DNA of 64,000 nucleotides from Verrucomicrobiota bacterium (GCA_023391285.1 JAEWBF010000086.1:1-64000); one strand, 5' to 3'; counted from the stretch's first letter, positions 43,073-53,099 are shown. Translations and numbers: made by a program. Notes: generated by a model not told the origin, from the sequence alone.

Positions 43073-43672
43073 TTAGGTGAACTGGACTTTCGGAGCGTTG
43101 CGCTCGGTGGGGTCGTCGATCTTGAAGAGCTCGGCGGGATGGAAGCCAAACATGCCGGCGAAGATGATGTTGGGGAAGGTTTCGCGAGCGGTGTTGTAGG
43201 TCATGACGCTGTCGTTGTAGGCCTGCCGGGCGAAGGAGATTTTGTTCTCGGTCGAAGTGAGCTCCTCGGTCAGTTGGGCCATGTTTTGGTTGGCTTTCAG
43301 GTCCGGGTAGGCTTCGGAGACGACCATGAGGCGCGAGAGGGCACCGGTGAGACCGGTTTCGGCGCTGGCGAGGTTCCGGACGGCGTTGGCGTCGGCGGGG
43401 TTGGCGGCGGCGGACTGGGCGGCGGCGGCGGCGATGTTGCGGGCCTTGATGACGGCTTCGAGGGTTTCGCGTTCGTGTTTGAGGTAACCCTTCGCGATCT
43501 CGACGAGGTTCGGGATGAGATCGTAGCGGCGCTTCAGTTGGACGTCGATTTGCGCGAAGGCGTTTTTGAAGCGGTTGCGGAGGGCGACGAGGGAGTTGTA
43601 GATGCCAACGGCCCAGAGGCCGAGCACGAGGAGGAGGGCGGCGAGGATGCCGAGGACAACGAGTGCGCTCAT
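43073..43672 (-). CDS. lemA: LemA family protein
   Basis: 199 residues. An N-terminal membrane helix (VVLGILAALLLVLGLWAVGI) is followed by the LemA helical bundle: YNSLVALRNRFKNAFAQIDV, LKRRYDLIPNLVEIAKGY, then AYPDLKANQNMAQLTEELTS and a closing RETFPNIIFAGMFGF. Often encoded with M48 peptidases, as here (74 bases upstream of the 42998 start). The ATG at 43672 is chosen over the longer frame to 43855, which overlaps the divergent TPR gene. Confidence 0.93.
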   Translation of the reverse strand: MSALVVLGILAALLLVLGLWAVGIYNSLVALRNRFKNAFAQIDVQLKRRYDLIPNLVEIAKGYLKHERETLEAVIKARNIAAAAAQSAAANPADANAVRNLASAETGLTGALSRLMVVSEAYPDLKANQNMAQLTEELTSTENKISFARQAYNDSVMTYNTARETFPNIIFAGMFGFHPAELFKIDDPTERNAPKVQFT

Positions 43673-43792
43673 GATGGGGAAGGATTTGGAAACGAGTCGA
43701 ACCGTGCGATGTCGCAGAGCGTGGTGCGAGTAGGAACGATTTACAACGCGGTTGATTGTTTCCAGCGGGAGCAGCAAGTTGGGCGGGCTGTG

Positions 43793-46408
43793 ATGCGCTT
43801 CCGCTTTCTGATGATTTTGCTGCTTGGCTGGGTTGCAGCGGAGGGGCGTGCGCAAACGCCGTTGAATGTGGCGGCGCCGCTGTCGGTGCCGCGCGCGGAG
43901 GGGGTCACGCGCGGTGAGGACGCGATGTCGCTGACCGCCGCGGAGCGGGCGCAGGAGCTTGGATTTTCATCGGCGGCGGAGGCGATTTACCGGCAGTTGC
44001 TCGAGCGCGGAGGGTCGCAGGCGGAGGCCGCGACGATGGGGCTGGCGACGGCGTTGCTGGATCAGGGGCGCGGGGCGGAAGCGGAGCGGGTGCTGCACGC
44101 GTTCGAAGGGCAGCGAACGGCGGCGTGGCATTTGCGAAAAGGGTTGGCGGCGTGGCAGCAGGGGTTTTTGACGACGGCGAAAAACGAGCGCGACGCGACG
44201 CGGCCGAACGAGCTGACGCCGACGGAGCGCGGGTGGCATTTTTTCCTGCAAGGACTGATCGCGATCAGCGATGGCGAGCCGGACAAGGCGGCGGTGTTGT
44301 TTGGGCAGGCGGCGGAAGCGACGCCCTCGGCGCCGGCGCGGGCGCAGTTTCAATTGAAGCAGGAGCAGTTGCGGCTGCGGCGCGGACAAGTGACGGAGGC
44401 GAGTCTCGCGTCGGCGCGTCGCAACATGGACGAGTTTTCCGGGCGAGCTCGTGGTTATCAATGGACGCGCATCTATGCGGCGATGCTGGACGAACTTGGC
44501 CGCAAGGCCGAGGCGGCACAGGTATTGGAAAGGCAATTACAGGCGATGCCGGCGGAGGAGCGGACGGAAGGCGATGAAACGCGGCTGTTGCTCGGGTTGA
44601 TTGCAGGAGGTGAGCAGGGGGCGGGAAGGGCGGCGTTGGAGCGATTGCTGGAAAGTGGAAGCGACCGGGGGAAGCAGCGGGTGGCGCTGCAGCTGCTCGC
44701 GCGGGCGTCGGGGCAGAATCCGCAGCGGTCGAATTTCAAGCGGCTGCTCGATCGGCTGATCGACGGTGCGGCGCCGCATCCGTTGTTGGAGGATTTGTTG
44801 TTGTATCGGGCGCAAGTGGTGTTGGCGGCGGCGCGGGCAGGCGGCGCGAGCAGCGGATATGCGGCGGCCGAGGAGGATGCGCGGGCGCTGCTGCAGCGGT
44901 TTCCGGGGTCGCCGTTGAAGGCGCACGCGTATGCGGTGTTGATGCAGGCGGCATGGGAGCAACGGCGTTATCGAACGGCGGCGGACAATGCGGTGCGGGC
45001 GCGGGCGGAGTTGCCAGCGGGGCCCGAGCGGGCGGCGCTGGGACTGTTGATTGCGGAGGCCTGGTTTCGGGCGCGCGATTATCGGAGTGCGGCGGACGCG
45101 TATGCCGCGGCGATCGCGGAGCGTCCGCCTGGGGTGGATACAGGAGATTTGCTGTTTCAGCAGATGCTGGCGGAGATTGAAGCGGGCGCGCCCGAGACGG
45201 CGGCGGCGATGTTGGACGAGTTGGCGAAAAGTCCGGCGCTGGATCTGGAGAATCGCTGGCAGGCGGAGTGGAATCTGGCGCGGGCGCTGCAAGTTCGAGG
45301 GCGGACGGTGGAGGCGTATGAACGCGTGAGCCGGCTCATGGCGGAGGGGATCGAGGGCGCACGCGGATTGGCGCCGGAGTTGCGGGCGCGGATGGCGTGG
45401 TTGCAGGCGCGACTCGCGTCGTCGGCGGGCCGCCCGGAGCAGACGTTGCAATTGGTGGAAGGATTTGGAGCGGTGCTGGAAGGCGTGTCGCCGACGTTGC
45501 GAGGTGAGATCGCGAGCTCGGCGGCGTTGTTGCGGGCCGAAGCGAATTTCGCGTTGGAGCGGGATGAGGCGGCGTTGGAGATTCTGCAGAAGTTGCGCGT
45601 AGATTTTCCGTCGTCGGACGCGGCGATCTCGTCGTATTTCCTCGAGGCGGATCATTACGCGGTGCAGGACAAGGCGGCGGAAGCGCAGCAATTGCTGACG
45701 AAGCTCGCGGAGGATTTTCCGAACAGCGCGTATGCGCCCTTCGCGTTGTTGCAGGCGGCGCGGCAGGCGGAGCGGCGTGGGCAGGAGGCGAATTTGAAGG
45801 AGGCGAACCGGTTGATCGAGGATCTGGTCGGGAAGTATCCGCGCAGTGAGTTGGTGTTCGCGGCGCGAATGAAGCAGGGGGACCTGTTGCGGAAGTTGAA
45901 CGATTTTCCGGCGGCGCAGCGCGTGTATGAGGAGGTGGTGAATCGTTTTCCGCAGCGAAGGGACGTGGCGCTGGCGCAGCTGGCGCTGGCGGAGACGCAC
46001 AATGCGCAATCGGCGAACGAGCCGAGTCATGTGGAAAGTGCATTGCTGCTGTTCGAGCACGTGCGCGATCGGATCGATGCGCCGGTCGACGCGCGGGTGG
46101 AGGCGGGGTTTAACCTGGGGTTTCTCCATGCGCGGCGTGGGCGCGCGGCGAAGGCGGAGGAAGTGTGGTGGCGGGACGTGGTGAACGAATTTCTGCTCAC
46201 GCCGGAGCAAGCGCGGCAGTTGAGCGACAAAGGACGATATTGGATGACGCGGACGCTGCTGGAGCTCGGGACGCTCTATGAGCAGCAGGAGAAACTGGAT
46301 CAGGCGAAAGAAGCGTGGTCGCTGGTCCTGGAGGCAAAGCTCGGCTACGGCGAGGCGCTGGCGAAGGCGCGGCTCGCGCGATTTGGGGCGGCGGGAGCTG
46401 CGCTATGA
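43793..46408 (+). CDS. Exported tetratricopeptide-repeat protein of an ExbBD-type operon
   Basis: 871 residues with a signal peptide (FLMILLLGWVAAEGRA). Most of the rest is TPR-like: alternating A-rich helix pairs such as SSAAEAIYRQLLERG, YRSAADAYAAAIAERP, ALEILQKLRVDFPSSDAA, LNDFPAAQRVYEEVVNRFPQ. Likely a periplasmic solenoid that binds partners. It is the first gene of an operon with ExbB-, ExbD- and TonB-like genes, an arrangement seen in Verrucomicrobiota for energised envelope transport. The ATG at 43793 keeps the signal peptide. Confidence 0.82.
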   Translation: MRFRFLMILLLGWVAAEGRAQTPLNVAAPLSVPRAEGVTRGEDAMSLTAAERAQELGFSSAAEAIYRQLLERGGSQAEAATMGLATALLDQGRGAEAERVLHAFEGQRTAAWHLRKGLAAWQQGFLTTAKNERDATRPNELTPTERGWHFFLQGLIAISDGEPDKAAVLFGQAAEATPSAPARAQFQLKQEQLRLRRGQVTEASLASARRNMDEFSGRARGYQWTRIYAAMLDELGRKAEAAQVLERQLQAMPAEERTEGDETRLLLGLIAGGEQGAGRAALERLLESGSDRGKQRVALQLLARASGQNPQRSNFKRLLDRLIDGAAPHPLLEDLLLYRAQVVLAAARAGGASSGYAAAEEDARALLQRFPGSPLKAHAYAVLMQAAWEQRRYRTAADNAVRARAELPAGPERAALGLLIAEAWFRARDYRSAADAYAAAIAERPPGVDTGDLLFQQMLAEIEAGAPETAAAMLDELAKSPALDLENRWQAEWNLARALQVRGRTVEAYERVSRLMAEGIEGARGLAPELRARMAWLQARLASSAGRPEQTLQLVEGFGAVLEGVSPTLRGEIASSAALLRAEANFALERDEAALEILQKLRVDFPSSDAAISSYFLEADHYAVQDKAAEAQQLLTKLAEDFPNSAYAPFALLQAARQAERRGQEANLKEANRLIEDLVGKYPRSELVFAARMKQGDLLRKLNDFPAAQRVYEEVVNRFPQRRDVALAQLALAETHNAQSANEPSHVESALLLFEHVRDRIDAPVDARVEAGFNLGFLHARRGRAAKAEEVWWRDVVNEFLLTPEQARQLSDKGRYWMTRTLLELGTLYEQQEKLDQAKEAWSLVLEAKLGYGEALAKARLARFGAAGAAL

Positions 46409-46461
46409 ACGATGCGTTTGGCATTTACGCTCGGGGTTGAACGGGCTCTAAGGACGGAGCG

Positions 46462-47115
46462 ATGCGCGAACTCGATCTGACACTTTTTGCCCGCGGCGGG
46501 CCGATGATGTGGGTGTTGTTGGCGATGGGGTTGATCGGCGTGGTGTTGTTCGTGGAGCGAACGCTGTATCTCCATCGCGGGCAGATCCGTTCGACGGCGT
46601 TCGTGAATGGCATCAAGAACATCCTGGCGAAGCGCCGGATCGTGGAGGCGTTGACGGTGTGTGAGGAGACGCCGGGGCCGGTCGCGGCGGTGGTGAAGGC
46701 GGCGTTGCTGCACGCGGATGACGAGGCGGACCGCATGCGCTTCCACGTGCAGGAGGCCGCGGTGATCGAGTTGCCGGCGCTCGAGCGTCGACTGGGGGCG
46801 ATCGCGGCGATCGCGCAGGTGGCGCCATTGGTGGGGTTGTTGGGAACGGTGCTCGGAATGACGACGACGTTCCTCGCCTTCGAGCGCGATTATGCGACGG
46901 CAAGTGTGCTGGCGAACGGGATGTGGCAGGCGTTGCTGGCGACGGGCGGGAGTCTGATGCTGGCGATCCCAGCACACCTGGCGTATCACTTTCTGACGGG
47001 GCGGGTGCGTGCGATCGTGCGCGACGTGGAGTGGGCGGGCAACGAGATCATGAGGTATTTGTTAACCGAATACAGGCAGGAGTTGGCGCCGGTGGAAGAG
47101 GAGAAGAAGTCGTGA
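46462..47115 (+). CDS. MotA/TolQ/ExbB proton-channel family protein
   Basis: 217 residues, three membrane helices: MMWVLLAMGLIGVVLFVERT, then the conserved pair AQVAPLVGLLGTVLGMTTTF and GMWQALLATGGSLMLAIPAH. The cytoplasmic loop between helices 1 and 2 carries ALTVCEETPGPVAAVVKAAL. Functions as the pentameric stator that converts proton flow into work on a periplasmic partner. 53 bases after the TPR gene; its stop overlaps the GTG of the next gene. Confidence 0.88.
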   Translation: MRELDLTLFARGGPMMWVLLAMGLIGVVLFVERTLYLHRGQIRSTAFVNGIKNILAKRRIVEALTVCEETPGPVAAVVKAALLHADDEADRMRFHVQEAAVIELPALERRLGAIAAIAQVAPLVGLLGTVLGMTTTFLAFERDYATASVLANGMWQALLATGGSLMLAIPAHLAYHFLTGRVRAIVRDVEWAGNEIMRYLLTEYRQELAPVEEEKKS

Positions 47116-47552
47116 TCACAAGGCCATTGGATTTGGCGAACCGGTTGCGGCCGGAACCTCGGAGCTTCGACTACTGGTTCTTCGTGAATGTGGGATTGCT
47201 CGTTTTGTTTTTCTCGTTGTTCGGTTCACGGTTCGTTTTGGCGCCGGGGCTTGGGCTGGATTTCGAGATGCCGCGGATCGCGGGGGCGCGCGGAGGGGCG
47301 TCGACGACCGAGCGGGTGATCAGCGTGCGGCCGGCGGGGCAGATTTTCGCGGCGAACGGTTTATTGAATCACGCGCAGCTGGCGGAGTGGTTGCGGACCG
47401 AGGCAGCGAAGTTGCGGGAGCCCTCGCTGCTGGTGCGCGCGAGTGCGGACGTGCCGGTGGCGGAGCTGGCCGAGATTGTCAGTGCGGCGCGGGAGGCGGG
47501 ATTTGTGCGAGTGGTGTTGGGTGCCGAAGAGCCGACGGGGCGGGGGCAGTAG
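47112..47552 (+). CDS. ExbD/TolR-like protein
   Basis: 146 residues from a GTG overlapping the ExbB-like stop (GTGA). One N-terminal membrane helix (WFFVNVGLLVLFFSLFGSRF), then a small periplasmic domain (ISVRPAGQIFAANGLLNHAQ, LLVRASADVPVAELAEIVSA, FVRVVLGAEEP) that matches the ExbD/TolR fold. The membrane helix lacks the internal proton-carrying Asp; the nearest acidic residue is the Asp of RSFDYW just before it. Confidence 0.75.
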   Translation: MITRPLDLANRLRPEPRSFDYWFFVNVGLLVLFFSLFGSRFVLAPGLGLDFEMPRIAGARGGASTTERVISVRPAGQIFAANGLLNHAQLAEWLRTEAAKLREPSLLVRASADVPVAELAEIVSAAREAGFVRVVLGAEEPTGRGQ

Positions 47553-47554
47553 CG

Positions 47555-48304
47555 ATGGGCGCGCGAGGAGGCGATCGGAGACGTTGGATCTGGGCGATGG
47601 GCGCGGGAGTAGCGGCGGGGGCGATTCTGGCGGTGCTGGCGGCGATGACCAGCCGAGCGGATCTCTCCGGACGCGAGGACGGAGGGTTGAATCGGGAGCT
47701 CGCGCCGGTGGGGATTGCGCGATTCGACGGGGAGGCGGCGAATGAGGTTTTAGTGGAGGAGGCCATGTTGCGGGATCCGTCGCCGCTCTTCCTTCCTTCG
47801 CAGTGGAGTGCGAGTTCGGATGTTTTACGCGGCGACGTGTGGAGAGATCCGCAGGCGTCTTTTCAGGATTTTGCGCCGAAACTGAAGTTTGCGGAGTCGC
47901 GGTTGGCTTTGCAGATGCCAGCGGCGGTGGCGGTCCCAGCGCGGGCCGGGGAAGCGTTCGATGTGGAGCAGTCGCGGCGTCCCTTTGCTGGATTTGGGCA
48001 GTCTGGTGAGGAAGTTGAAGCGCTGCCCTCACGAGTGGCTTTCTTGGAAGTGGTTTCAGCGGGGGATGGGCAACGGGTGATTTCGCAGCCTCTGGTCAAT
48101 GCCGCGCCACCGGGGGACGTGCCGTGGCGGCCGCTGGAGTTTCTTGTGGCGCTCGATGTGCGCGGCGTGGTGGGTGCGCCGGTGCTGACGGAGAGCTCGA
48201 GTGTGGCGGCCGTGGACGGTTATTTTCAGGATTACTTGCTCAAGGTCCTCCACTTGGGGGAGAGGCTTGGCCCGGGTTTCTATCGCGTGGGGATTGGACC
48301 GTAA
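47555..48304 (+). CDS. Probable TonB-like periplasmic protein
   Basis: 249 residues. A short basic N-terminus is followed by one membrane helix (AGVAAGAILAVLAAM), then a long linker and a C-terminal region resembling the TonB/TolA C-terminal fold: PLEFLVALDVRGVVGAPVLT, SSVAAVDGYFQDYLLKV and a PGFYRVGIGP end. No classical Pro-Glu/Pro-Lys spacer. Third position after ExbB- and ExbD-like genes supports a TonB role; no similarity is strong enough to be certain. Confidence 0.6.
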   Translation: MGARGGDRRRWIWAMGAGVAAGAILAVLAAMTSRADLSGREDGGLNRELAPVGIARFDGEAANEVLVEEAMLRDPSPLFLPSQWSASSDVLRGDVWRDPQASFQDFAPKLKFAESRLALQMPAAVAVPARAGEAFDVEQSRRPFAGFGQSGEEVEALPSRVAFLEVVSAGDGQRVISQPLVNAAPPGDVPWRPLEFLVALDVRGVVGAPVLTESSSVAAVDGYFQDYLLKVLHLGERLGPGFYRVGIGP

Positions 48305-48421
48305 CCACGGCGCAGGCAACCGGAGCTGCGGGCGCGAAAAAGAGCAAGTTTGCTGTTGACCTGAATTTTTCAAAACAGCACTTTCTCTCCTCTTTTCGTT
48401 TTTTGATCCCTCCCTCGGTCT

Positions 48422-48497
48422 GCCCAGATAGCTCAGTTGGCAGAGCACGTCCTTGGTAAGGACGAGGTCGCCGGTTCAAGTCCGGTTCTGGGCTCCA
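48422..48497 (+). tRNA. tRNA-Thr (anticodon GGT)
   Basis: Acceptor GCCCAGA pairs with TCTGGGC; D-arm GCTCAGTTGGCAGAGC; anticodon loop TTGGTAA with GGT; T-arm CCGGTTCAAGTCCGG; CCA is encoded. It precedes tuf, a common arrangement. Confidence 0.96.
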
Positions 48498-48577
48498 GGT
48501 CAAACGTCGCGCGACTTCCGCGACGTTAAAATAGAGGTCATCAACACATCTAAACCACCCAACGTCTCCGAACTCCC

Positions 48578-49768
<1,191 letters not shown>

Positions 49769-49795
49769 GCCTCGGGTAAGGATTTAACAGACCTC

Positions 49796-49822
49796 GCCGA
49801 GGCCTCTTGAGGGGGCCTCGGC
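49796..49822 (+). terminator. Hairpin between tuf and tRNA-Trp
   Basis: GCCGAGGCC and GGCCTCGGC enclose a 9-base loop. There is no T tract, so it may be a processing or pause element instead of a true terminator. Confidence 0.5.
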
Positions 49823-49848
49823 TGCGTCGTCTAAAGGACATTTCTCAC

Positions 49849-49924
49849 AGGCGTGTAGCTCAATTGGTAGAGTAGCGGTCTCCAAAACCGTCGGTTGGGG
49901 GTTCGAGTCCCTCCGCGCCTGCCA
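49849..49924 (+). tRNA. tRNA-Trp (anticodon CCA)
   Basis: Acceptor AGGCGTG pairs with CGCGCCT (one G-U); D-arm GCTCAATTGGTAGAGT; anticodon loop CTCCAAA with CCA; T-arm with GGTTCGAGTCC; CCA is encoded. Followed after 11 bases by secE. Confidence 0.96.
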
Positions 49925-49935
49925 AATCTTCGTTC

Positions 49936-50139
49936 ATGAAAAACCCCTTCAGTTCCGTTCGCATCTTCACGATCGAAATCGTGGACGAGCTCAAGAAGTG
50001 CACCTGGCCGACCATGTCGGAACTGCGTGACTACACCATCGTGGTGATCGTTGCATCGATCATCCTGGGTGTTTTCACGAGCATCAGTGATTTCTCCCTT
50101 TACCAGTTCGTGGACCTTTTCACGCGTCTGGCTAGCTAA
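49936..50139 (+). CDS. secE: Preprotein translocase subunit SecE
   Basis: 67 residues, short single-span form. An amphipathic ELKKCTWPTMSEL precedes the conserved membrane helix (YTIVVIVASIILGVFTSISD). Clamps SecY in the inner-membrane translocon. Canonical place before nusG, 11 bases apart. Confidence 0.96.
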   Translation: MKNPFSSVRIFTIEIVDELKKCTWPTMSELRDYTIVVIVASIILGVFTSISDFSLYQFVDLFTRLAS

Positions 50140-50150
50140 CCCGCCCGCCC

Positions 50151-50729
50151 ATGTCCGCCCAAACGTCCGCGCCTGCCGACGCGCAATGGTTCGCGCTCCA
50201 CACCCTCTCCGGTCAGGAGAACAAGGTGAAGGCCTACATCGAGAAGTTCAAAAAGGCCGAGGAGCTCGACGACTATATCTTCGAAGTCCTTCTTCCAACC
50301 GAAGTCGTGTCGGAAGTGAAGGGCGGCAAGAAAAGCACGAAAGTCCGTAAACTTTACCCGGGCTACGTCTTCATCCAGATGCGCCTCTATGGAGAGGACG
50401 CCAAGGTGATCAACAAGCCCTGGTATTTCGTGAAGGAAGTCGCCGGCGTGATTGGCTTCGTAGGAGGCGATCGCCCCGCCGCGCTGCGGCAAGCGGAGAT
50501 CGACGAAATCCGTGCGCGTATTGAAGCGGCCAGCGGCAAGGAAGTGCCGAAGGTGCAATACAGCGTCGGCGAAGAAGTGAAGATCACTGACGGCGCGTTT
50601 GCGTCGCTCACGGGCCGCATCGACGAGATCGATCCCGAGCGCGGCAAGCTCAAGGTTTCTGTTTCCATTTTCGGCCGGTTCACGCCGGTCGAGCTCGAAT
50701 ACTGGCAGGTGCAACGCAACACCGAGTGA
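50151..50729 (+). CDS. nusG: Transcription antitermination/elongation protein NusG
   Basis: 192 residues. NGN domain: WFALHTLSGQENKVKAYIEK, KLYPGYVFIQMRLYGED, WYFVKEVAGVIGFVGG. KOW domain: VKITDGAFASLTGRIDEIDP and LKVSVSIFGRFTPVELEYWQ. Couples RNA polymerase to the ribosome and Rho. Operon with secE and the rpl genes. Confidence 0.98.
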   Translation: MSAQTSAPADAQWFALHTLSGQENKVKAYIEKFKKAEELDDYIFEVLLPTEVVSEVKGGKKSTKVRKLYPGYVFIQMRLYGEDAKVINKPWYFVKEVAGVIGFVGGDRPAALRQAEIDEIRARIEAASGKEVPKVQYSVGEEVKITDGAFASLTGRIDEIDPERGKLKVSVSIFGRFTPVELEYWQVQRNTE

Positions 50730-50796
50730 TGCGACGCCTCTTTGTCACCGCCGACGTTCGCCCAACGACAAAATAAACACCCGCCACCTCACTTAA

Positions 50797-51222
50797 ATGG
50801 CCAAGAAAATCCAAGGCTACATCCGCCTCCAACTGCCTGCCGGCGCCGCGAATCCCGCGCCCCCGGTCGGTCCCGCGCTTGGCGCGCAGGGCGTCAACAT
50901 CATGGCGTTCTGTAAAGACTTCAACGCCCGCACCAAGGATCAGAACGGAATGATCCTGCCGGTCGTCATCACGGTCTACACCGACAAGAGCTTCACGTTC
51001 ATTCTCAAGTCGCCGCCGGCCTCCGTCCTTCTCAAAAAGGCGGCCAACGTCGCCACCGGTTCGGCCAAGCCCAACCAGGACAAAGTCGGCAAAGTCACGC
51101 GCAAGCAGCTCGCCGAGATCTGGAAGATCAAGAAAGCCGACATGAACGCGAAAGACGAGGAAGCTGGCATCAAGATCATCGCCGGAACCGCCCGCAACAT
51201 GGGCATCGAGGTCGTCGACTGA
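50797..51222 (+). CDS. rplK: 50S ribosomal protein L11
   Basis: 141 residues. PAGAANPAPPVGPALGAQGV and FCKDFNARTKDQ are diagnostic; the C-terminal RNA-binding domain ends RNMGIEVVD. Binds 23S rRNA in the GTPase-associated centre. The gap to rplA holds a 65-base dispersed element. Confidence 0.98.
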   Translation: MAKKIQGYIRLQLPAGAANPAPPVGPALGAQGVNIMAFCKDFNARTKDQNGMILPVVITVYTDKSFTFILKSPPASVLLKKAANVATGSAKPNQDKVGKVTRKQLAEIWKIKKADMNAKDEEAGIKIIAGTARNMGIEVVD

Positions 51223-51229
51223 ACCCCTT

Positions 51230-51294
51230 TGTAGGCCGCGAGCTCGCGTGCGCTTTCGAGTCGACCTCGAGCGCCTGCAAGCAGGCGGCCTACA
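51230..51294. repeat. 65-base element with terminal inverted repeats between rplK and rplA
   Basis: Ends TGTAGGCCGC and GCGGCCTACA are perfect 10-bp inverted repeats. Inside are GAGCTC, TCGA-rich palindromic pieces and the stem GCCTGC-AA-GCAGGC. Its right end has the same hairpin plus CCTACA design as the short elements elsewhere, which may be half copies. Confidence 0.7.
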
Positions 51295-51357
51295 TGCCTA
51301 CAATCCAACTCATCGCGGGAGTCCGTTCCTGGACGTTCGCACCGCAAGGAGTGATAC

Positions 51358-52059
51358 ATGCCAAAAAAACACAGCAAACGCTATAACAGCGCCCTCAAGG
51401 TCGCTGATCTCACCAAAGAATATCCTCTCGCGGAAGCCGTGGAGGTCCTCGGGAAGTTCCCGAAAGCCAAGTTCGATGAGACCATCGAGCTTTCGTTCCG
51501 CCTGGGCGTGGACGCCACCTCCGGCGAGCAAAACGTCCGCGGCACCACGCCGCTGCCGAATGGCTCGGGCAAGAAGGTCCGCGTGCTCGTCTTCACGGAC
51601 AATCCTGAAGCGGCTCTGGCCGCGGGGGCGGATCACGCCGGATTGGACGACATGATGGCGAAGATCAACAACGAGGGCTGGCTCGACTTCGACGTCGCGA
51701 TCGCGACCACCGAAGCGATGAAGAAAGTCCGCACGCTCGCTCGTGTGCTCGGTCCCAAGGGCCTCATGCCCAACCCGAAATCGGGCACCGTCACCGACGA
51801 TGTCGTCGCCGGGATCAAGGCCGTGAAGGCCGGCCGCGTCGAATTCAAGATGGACAAGACGGCCAACCTCGGCGTCGGCGTCGGCAAGCGTTCGTTCACG
51901 CCTGCGCAGATCCTCGAAAACGTGCAGGCCGTCGTCGAAGCCGTGGGCAAATCCAAGCCGGCGACTTTCAAAGGCAGCCAGTTCATCAAGAGCGTCACCA
52001 TCTCCTCGAGCATGAGCCCCGCGGTGAAGGTCGCGTCCACCGAGTTCTCGAAATACTAA
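51358..52059 (+). CDS. rplA: 50S ribosomal protein L1
   Basis: 233 residues. Conserved LGVDATSGEQNVRGTTPLPN, VLGPKGLMPNPKSGTVTDDV, GRVEFKMDKTANL and the C-terminal FIKSVTISSSMSPAVKVA. Forms the L1 stalk at the E site. Start ATG preceded by AAGGAG. Confidence 0.98.
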   Translation: MPKKHSKRYNSALKVADLTKEYPLAEAVEVLGKFPKAKFDETIELSFRLGVDATSGEQNVRGTTPLPNGSGKKVRVLVFTDNPEAALAAGADHAGLDDMMAKINNEGWLDFDVAIATTEAMKKVRTLARVLGPKGLMPNPKSGTVTDDVVAGIKAVKAGRVEFKMDKTANLGVGVGKRSFTPAQILENVQAVVEAVGKSKPATFKGSQFIKSVTISSSMSPAVKVASTEFSKY

Positions 52060-52073
52060 AAGGAGCCCGAACC

Positions 52074-52580
52074 ATGAGAGCCGAAAAACAATATTTGATC
52101 GATGAGGTCAGCGGGCACCTGAAGAAGTCCGACTACGTCATCCTCGCCAATTTCACGAAACTCACCGTCGGAGAAACCGCGGAACTCCGCGGCAAACTGG
52201 CCGATGAGAAAGCCGAGTTCCACGTCGTGAAGAACAGCTCGCTGCGCGTCGCGGCCAAGGCCCTCGGCCTGCCCGATATCGACAGTGCGCTCGTCGGCCA
52301 GACCGCGATCGTCGTCGGTGGCAGCAATTCCGCCGGTGTCGCGAAGGTGCTGAAGCAATTCTTCACGGCCAAGCAGAAGCTCGAAGTGAAGGTCGGCGTG
52401 ATCGAAAAGAAGCTCATCAGCGCTGACGATCTTTCGGCGATTGCCGACCTGCCGCCGTTCGACGCGCTGCGCGCTCAGTTCTTGAGCCTGCTCACGAGCA
52501 ACGCCGCCGCGTTCGTCCGCGTCCTCGACGCGAAGGTCAAGAAGGAGCAGCCCGATCAACCCGCTGCTCCCGCCGCCTAA
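52074..52580 (+). CDS. rplJ: 50S ribosomal protein L10
   Basis: 168 residues. MRAEKQYLIDEVSGHLKKSD, VILANFTKLTVGETAELRGK, FHVVKNSSLRVAAKALGLPD are typical. Base of the stalk that carries L7/L12 dimers. 14 bases after rplA with AAAGGAG upstream of the start. Confidence 0.98.
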   Translation: MRAEKQYLIDEVSGHLKKSDYVILANFTKLTVGETAELRGKLADEKAEFHVVKNSSLRVAAKALGLPDIDSALVGQTAIVVGGSNSAGVAKVLKQFFTAKQKLEVKVGVIEKKLISADDLSAIADLPPFDALRAQFLSLLTSNAAAFVRVLDAKVKKEQPDQPAAPAA

Positions 52581-52609
52581 ACTTAAGTCTTAAACTTTAA
52601 CCCAACCCT

Positions 52610-52630
52610 TTTTCCGGCTCCGCCGGAAAA
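52610..52630 (+). other. Hairpin between rplJ and rplL
   Basis: TTTTCCGGC-TCC-GCCGGAAAA, nine perfect pairs with a 3-base loop. No T tract on the coding strand, so it is more likely an RNA-processing or stabilising element for the rplL transcript than a terminator. Confidence 0.55.
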
Positions 52631-52715
52631 TCGTCCATCGAATCAGGCTAGGGGATACGTCTCTTAAACGCGTTTCACTCTTCGAAACCGCTAGTCCGAT
52701 TCAGGAGAAGTCAAC

Positions 52716-53099
52716 ATGAGCAACATCACCAAAGACCAAGTCATCGAGTGGCTGTCCGCGCAGTCCGTCCTCGATCTCGCCGCCCTCGTCAAAGACCTCG
52801 AAGGCAAGTGGGGCGTTTCCGCTGCCGCCGCTGTCGCCGCCGCTCCCGCTGGCGCCGCCGCTGCTGCCGCTCCGGCCGCTGAGGCGCAGACCGAGTTCAC
52901 CGTCGTCCTCAAGGAGTCCGGCGCGAACAAGATCGGCGTCATCAAGGAAGTGCGTGCGATCACGGGCCTCGGCCTCAAGGAAGCCAAGGATCTCGTCGAA
53001 GGCGCTCCGAAGCCCGTCAAGGAAAACGTCGCGAAGGCCGAAGCCGAAGAGATCAAGAAGAAGCTCGAGGCCGCTGGCGCGAAGGTCGAACTCAAGTAA
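52716..53099 (+). CDS. rplL: 50S ribosomal protein L7/L12
   Basis: 127 residues. N-terminal dimerisation helices (SVLDLAALVKDLEGKWGVS), an Ala/Pro hinge (AAAVAAAPAGAAAAAAPA) and the C-terminal factor-binding domain (EFTVVLKESGANKIGVIKEV, TGLGLKEAKDLVEGAP). Recruits translation factors. Strong AGGAGAAG before the start and an isolated hairpin upstream fit its need for several copies per ribosome. Confidence 0.98.
   Translation: MSNITKDQVIEWLSAQSVLDLAALVKDLEGKWGVSAAAAVAAAPAGAAAAAAPAAEAQTEFTVVLKESGANKIGVIKEVRAITGLGLKEAKDLVEGAPKPVKENVAKAEAEEIKKKLEAAGAKVELK

Noticed and set aside
48356..48384. Possible sigma-70 promoter before tRNA-Thr/tuf (TTGACC)
   Set aside because: No acceptable -10 element at 16-18 bases spacing; not listed as a feature.
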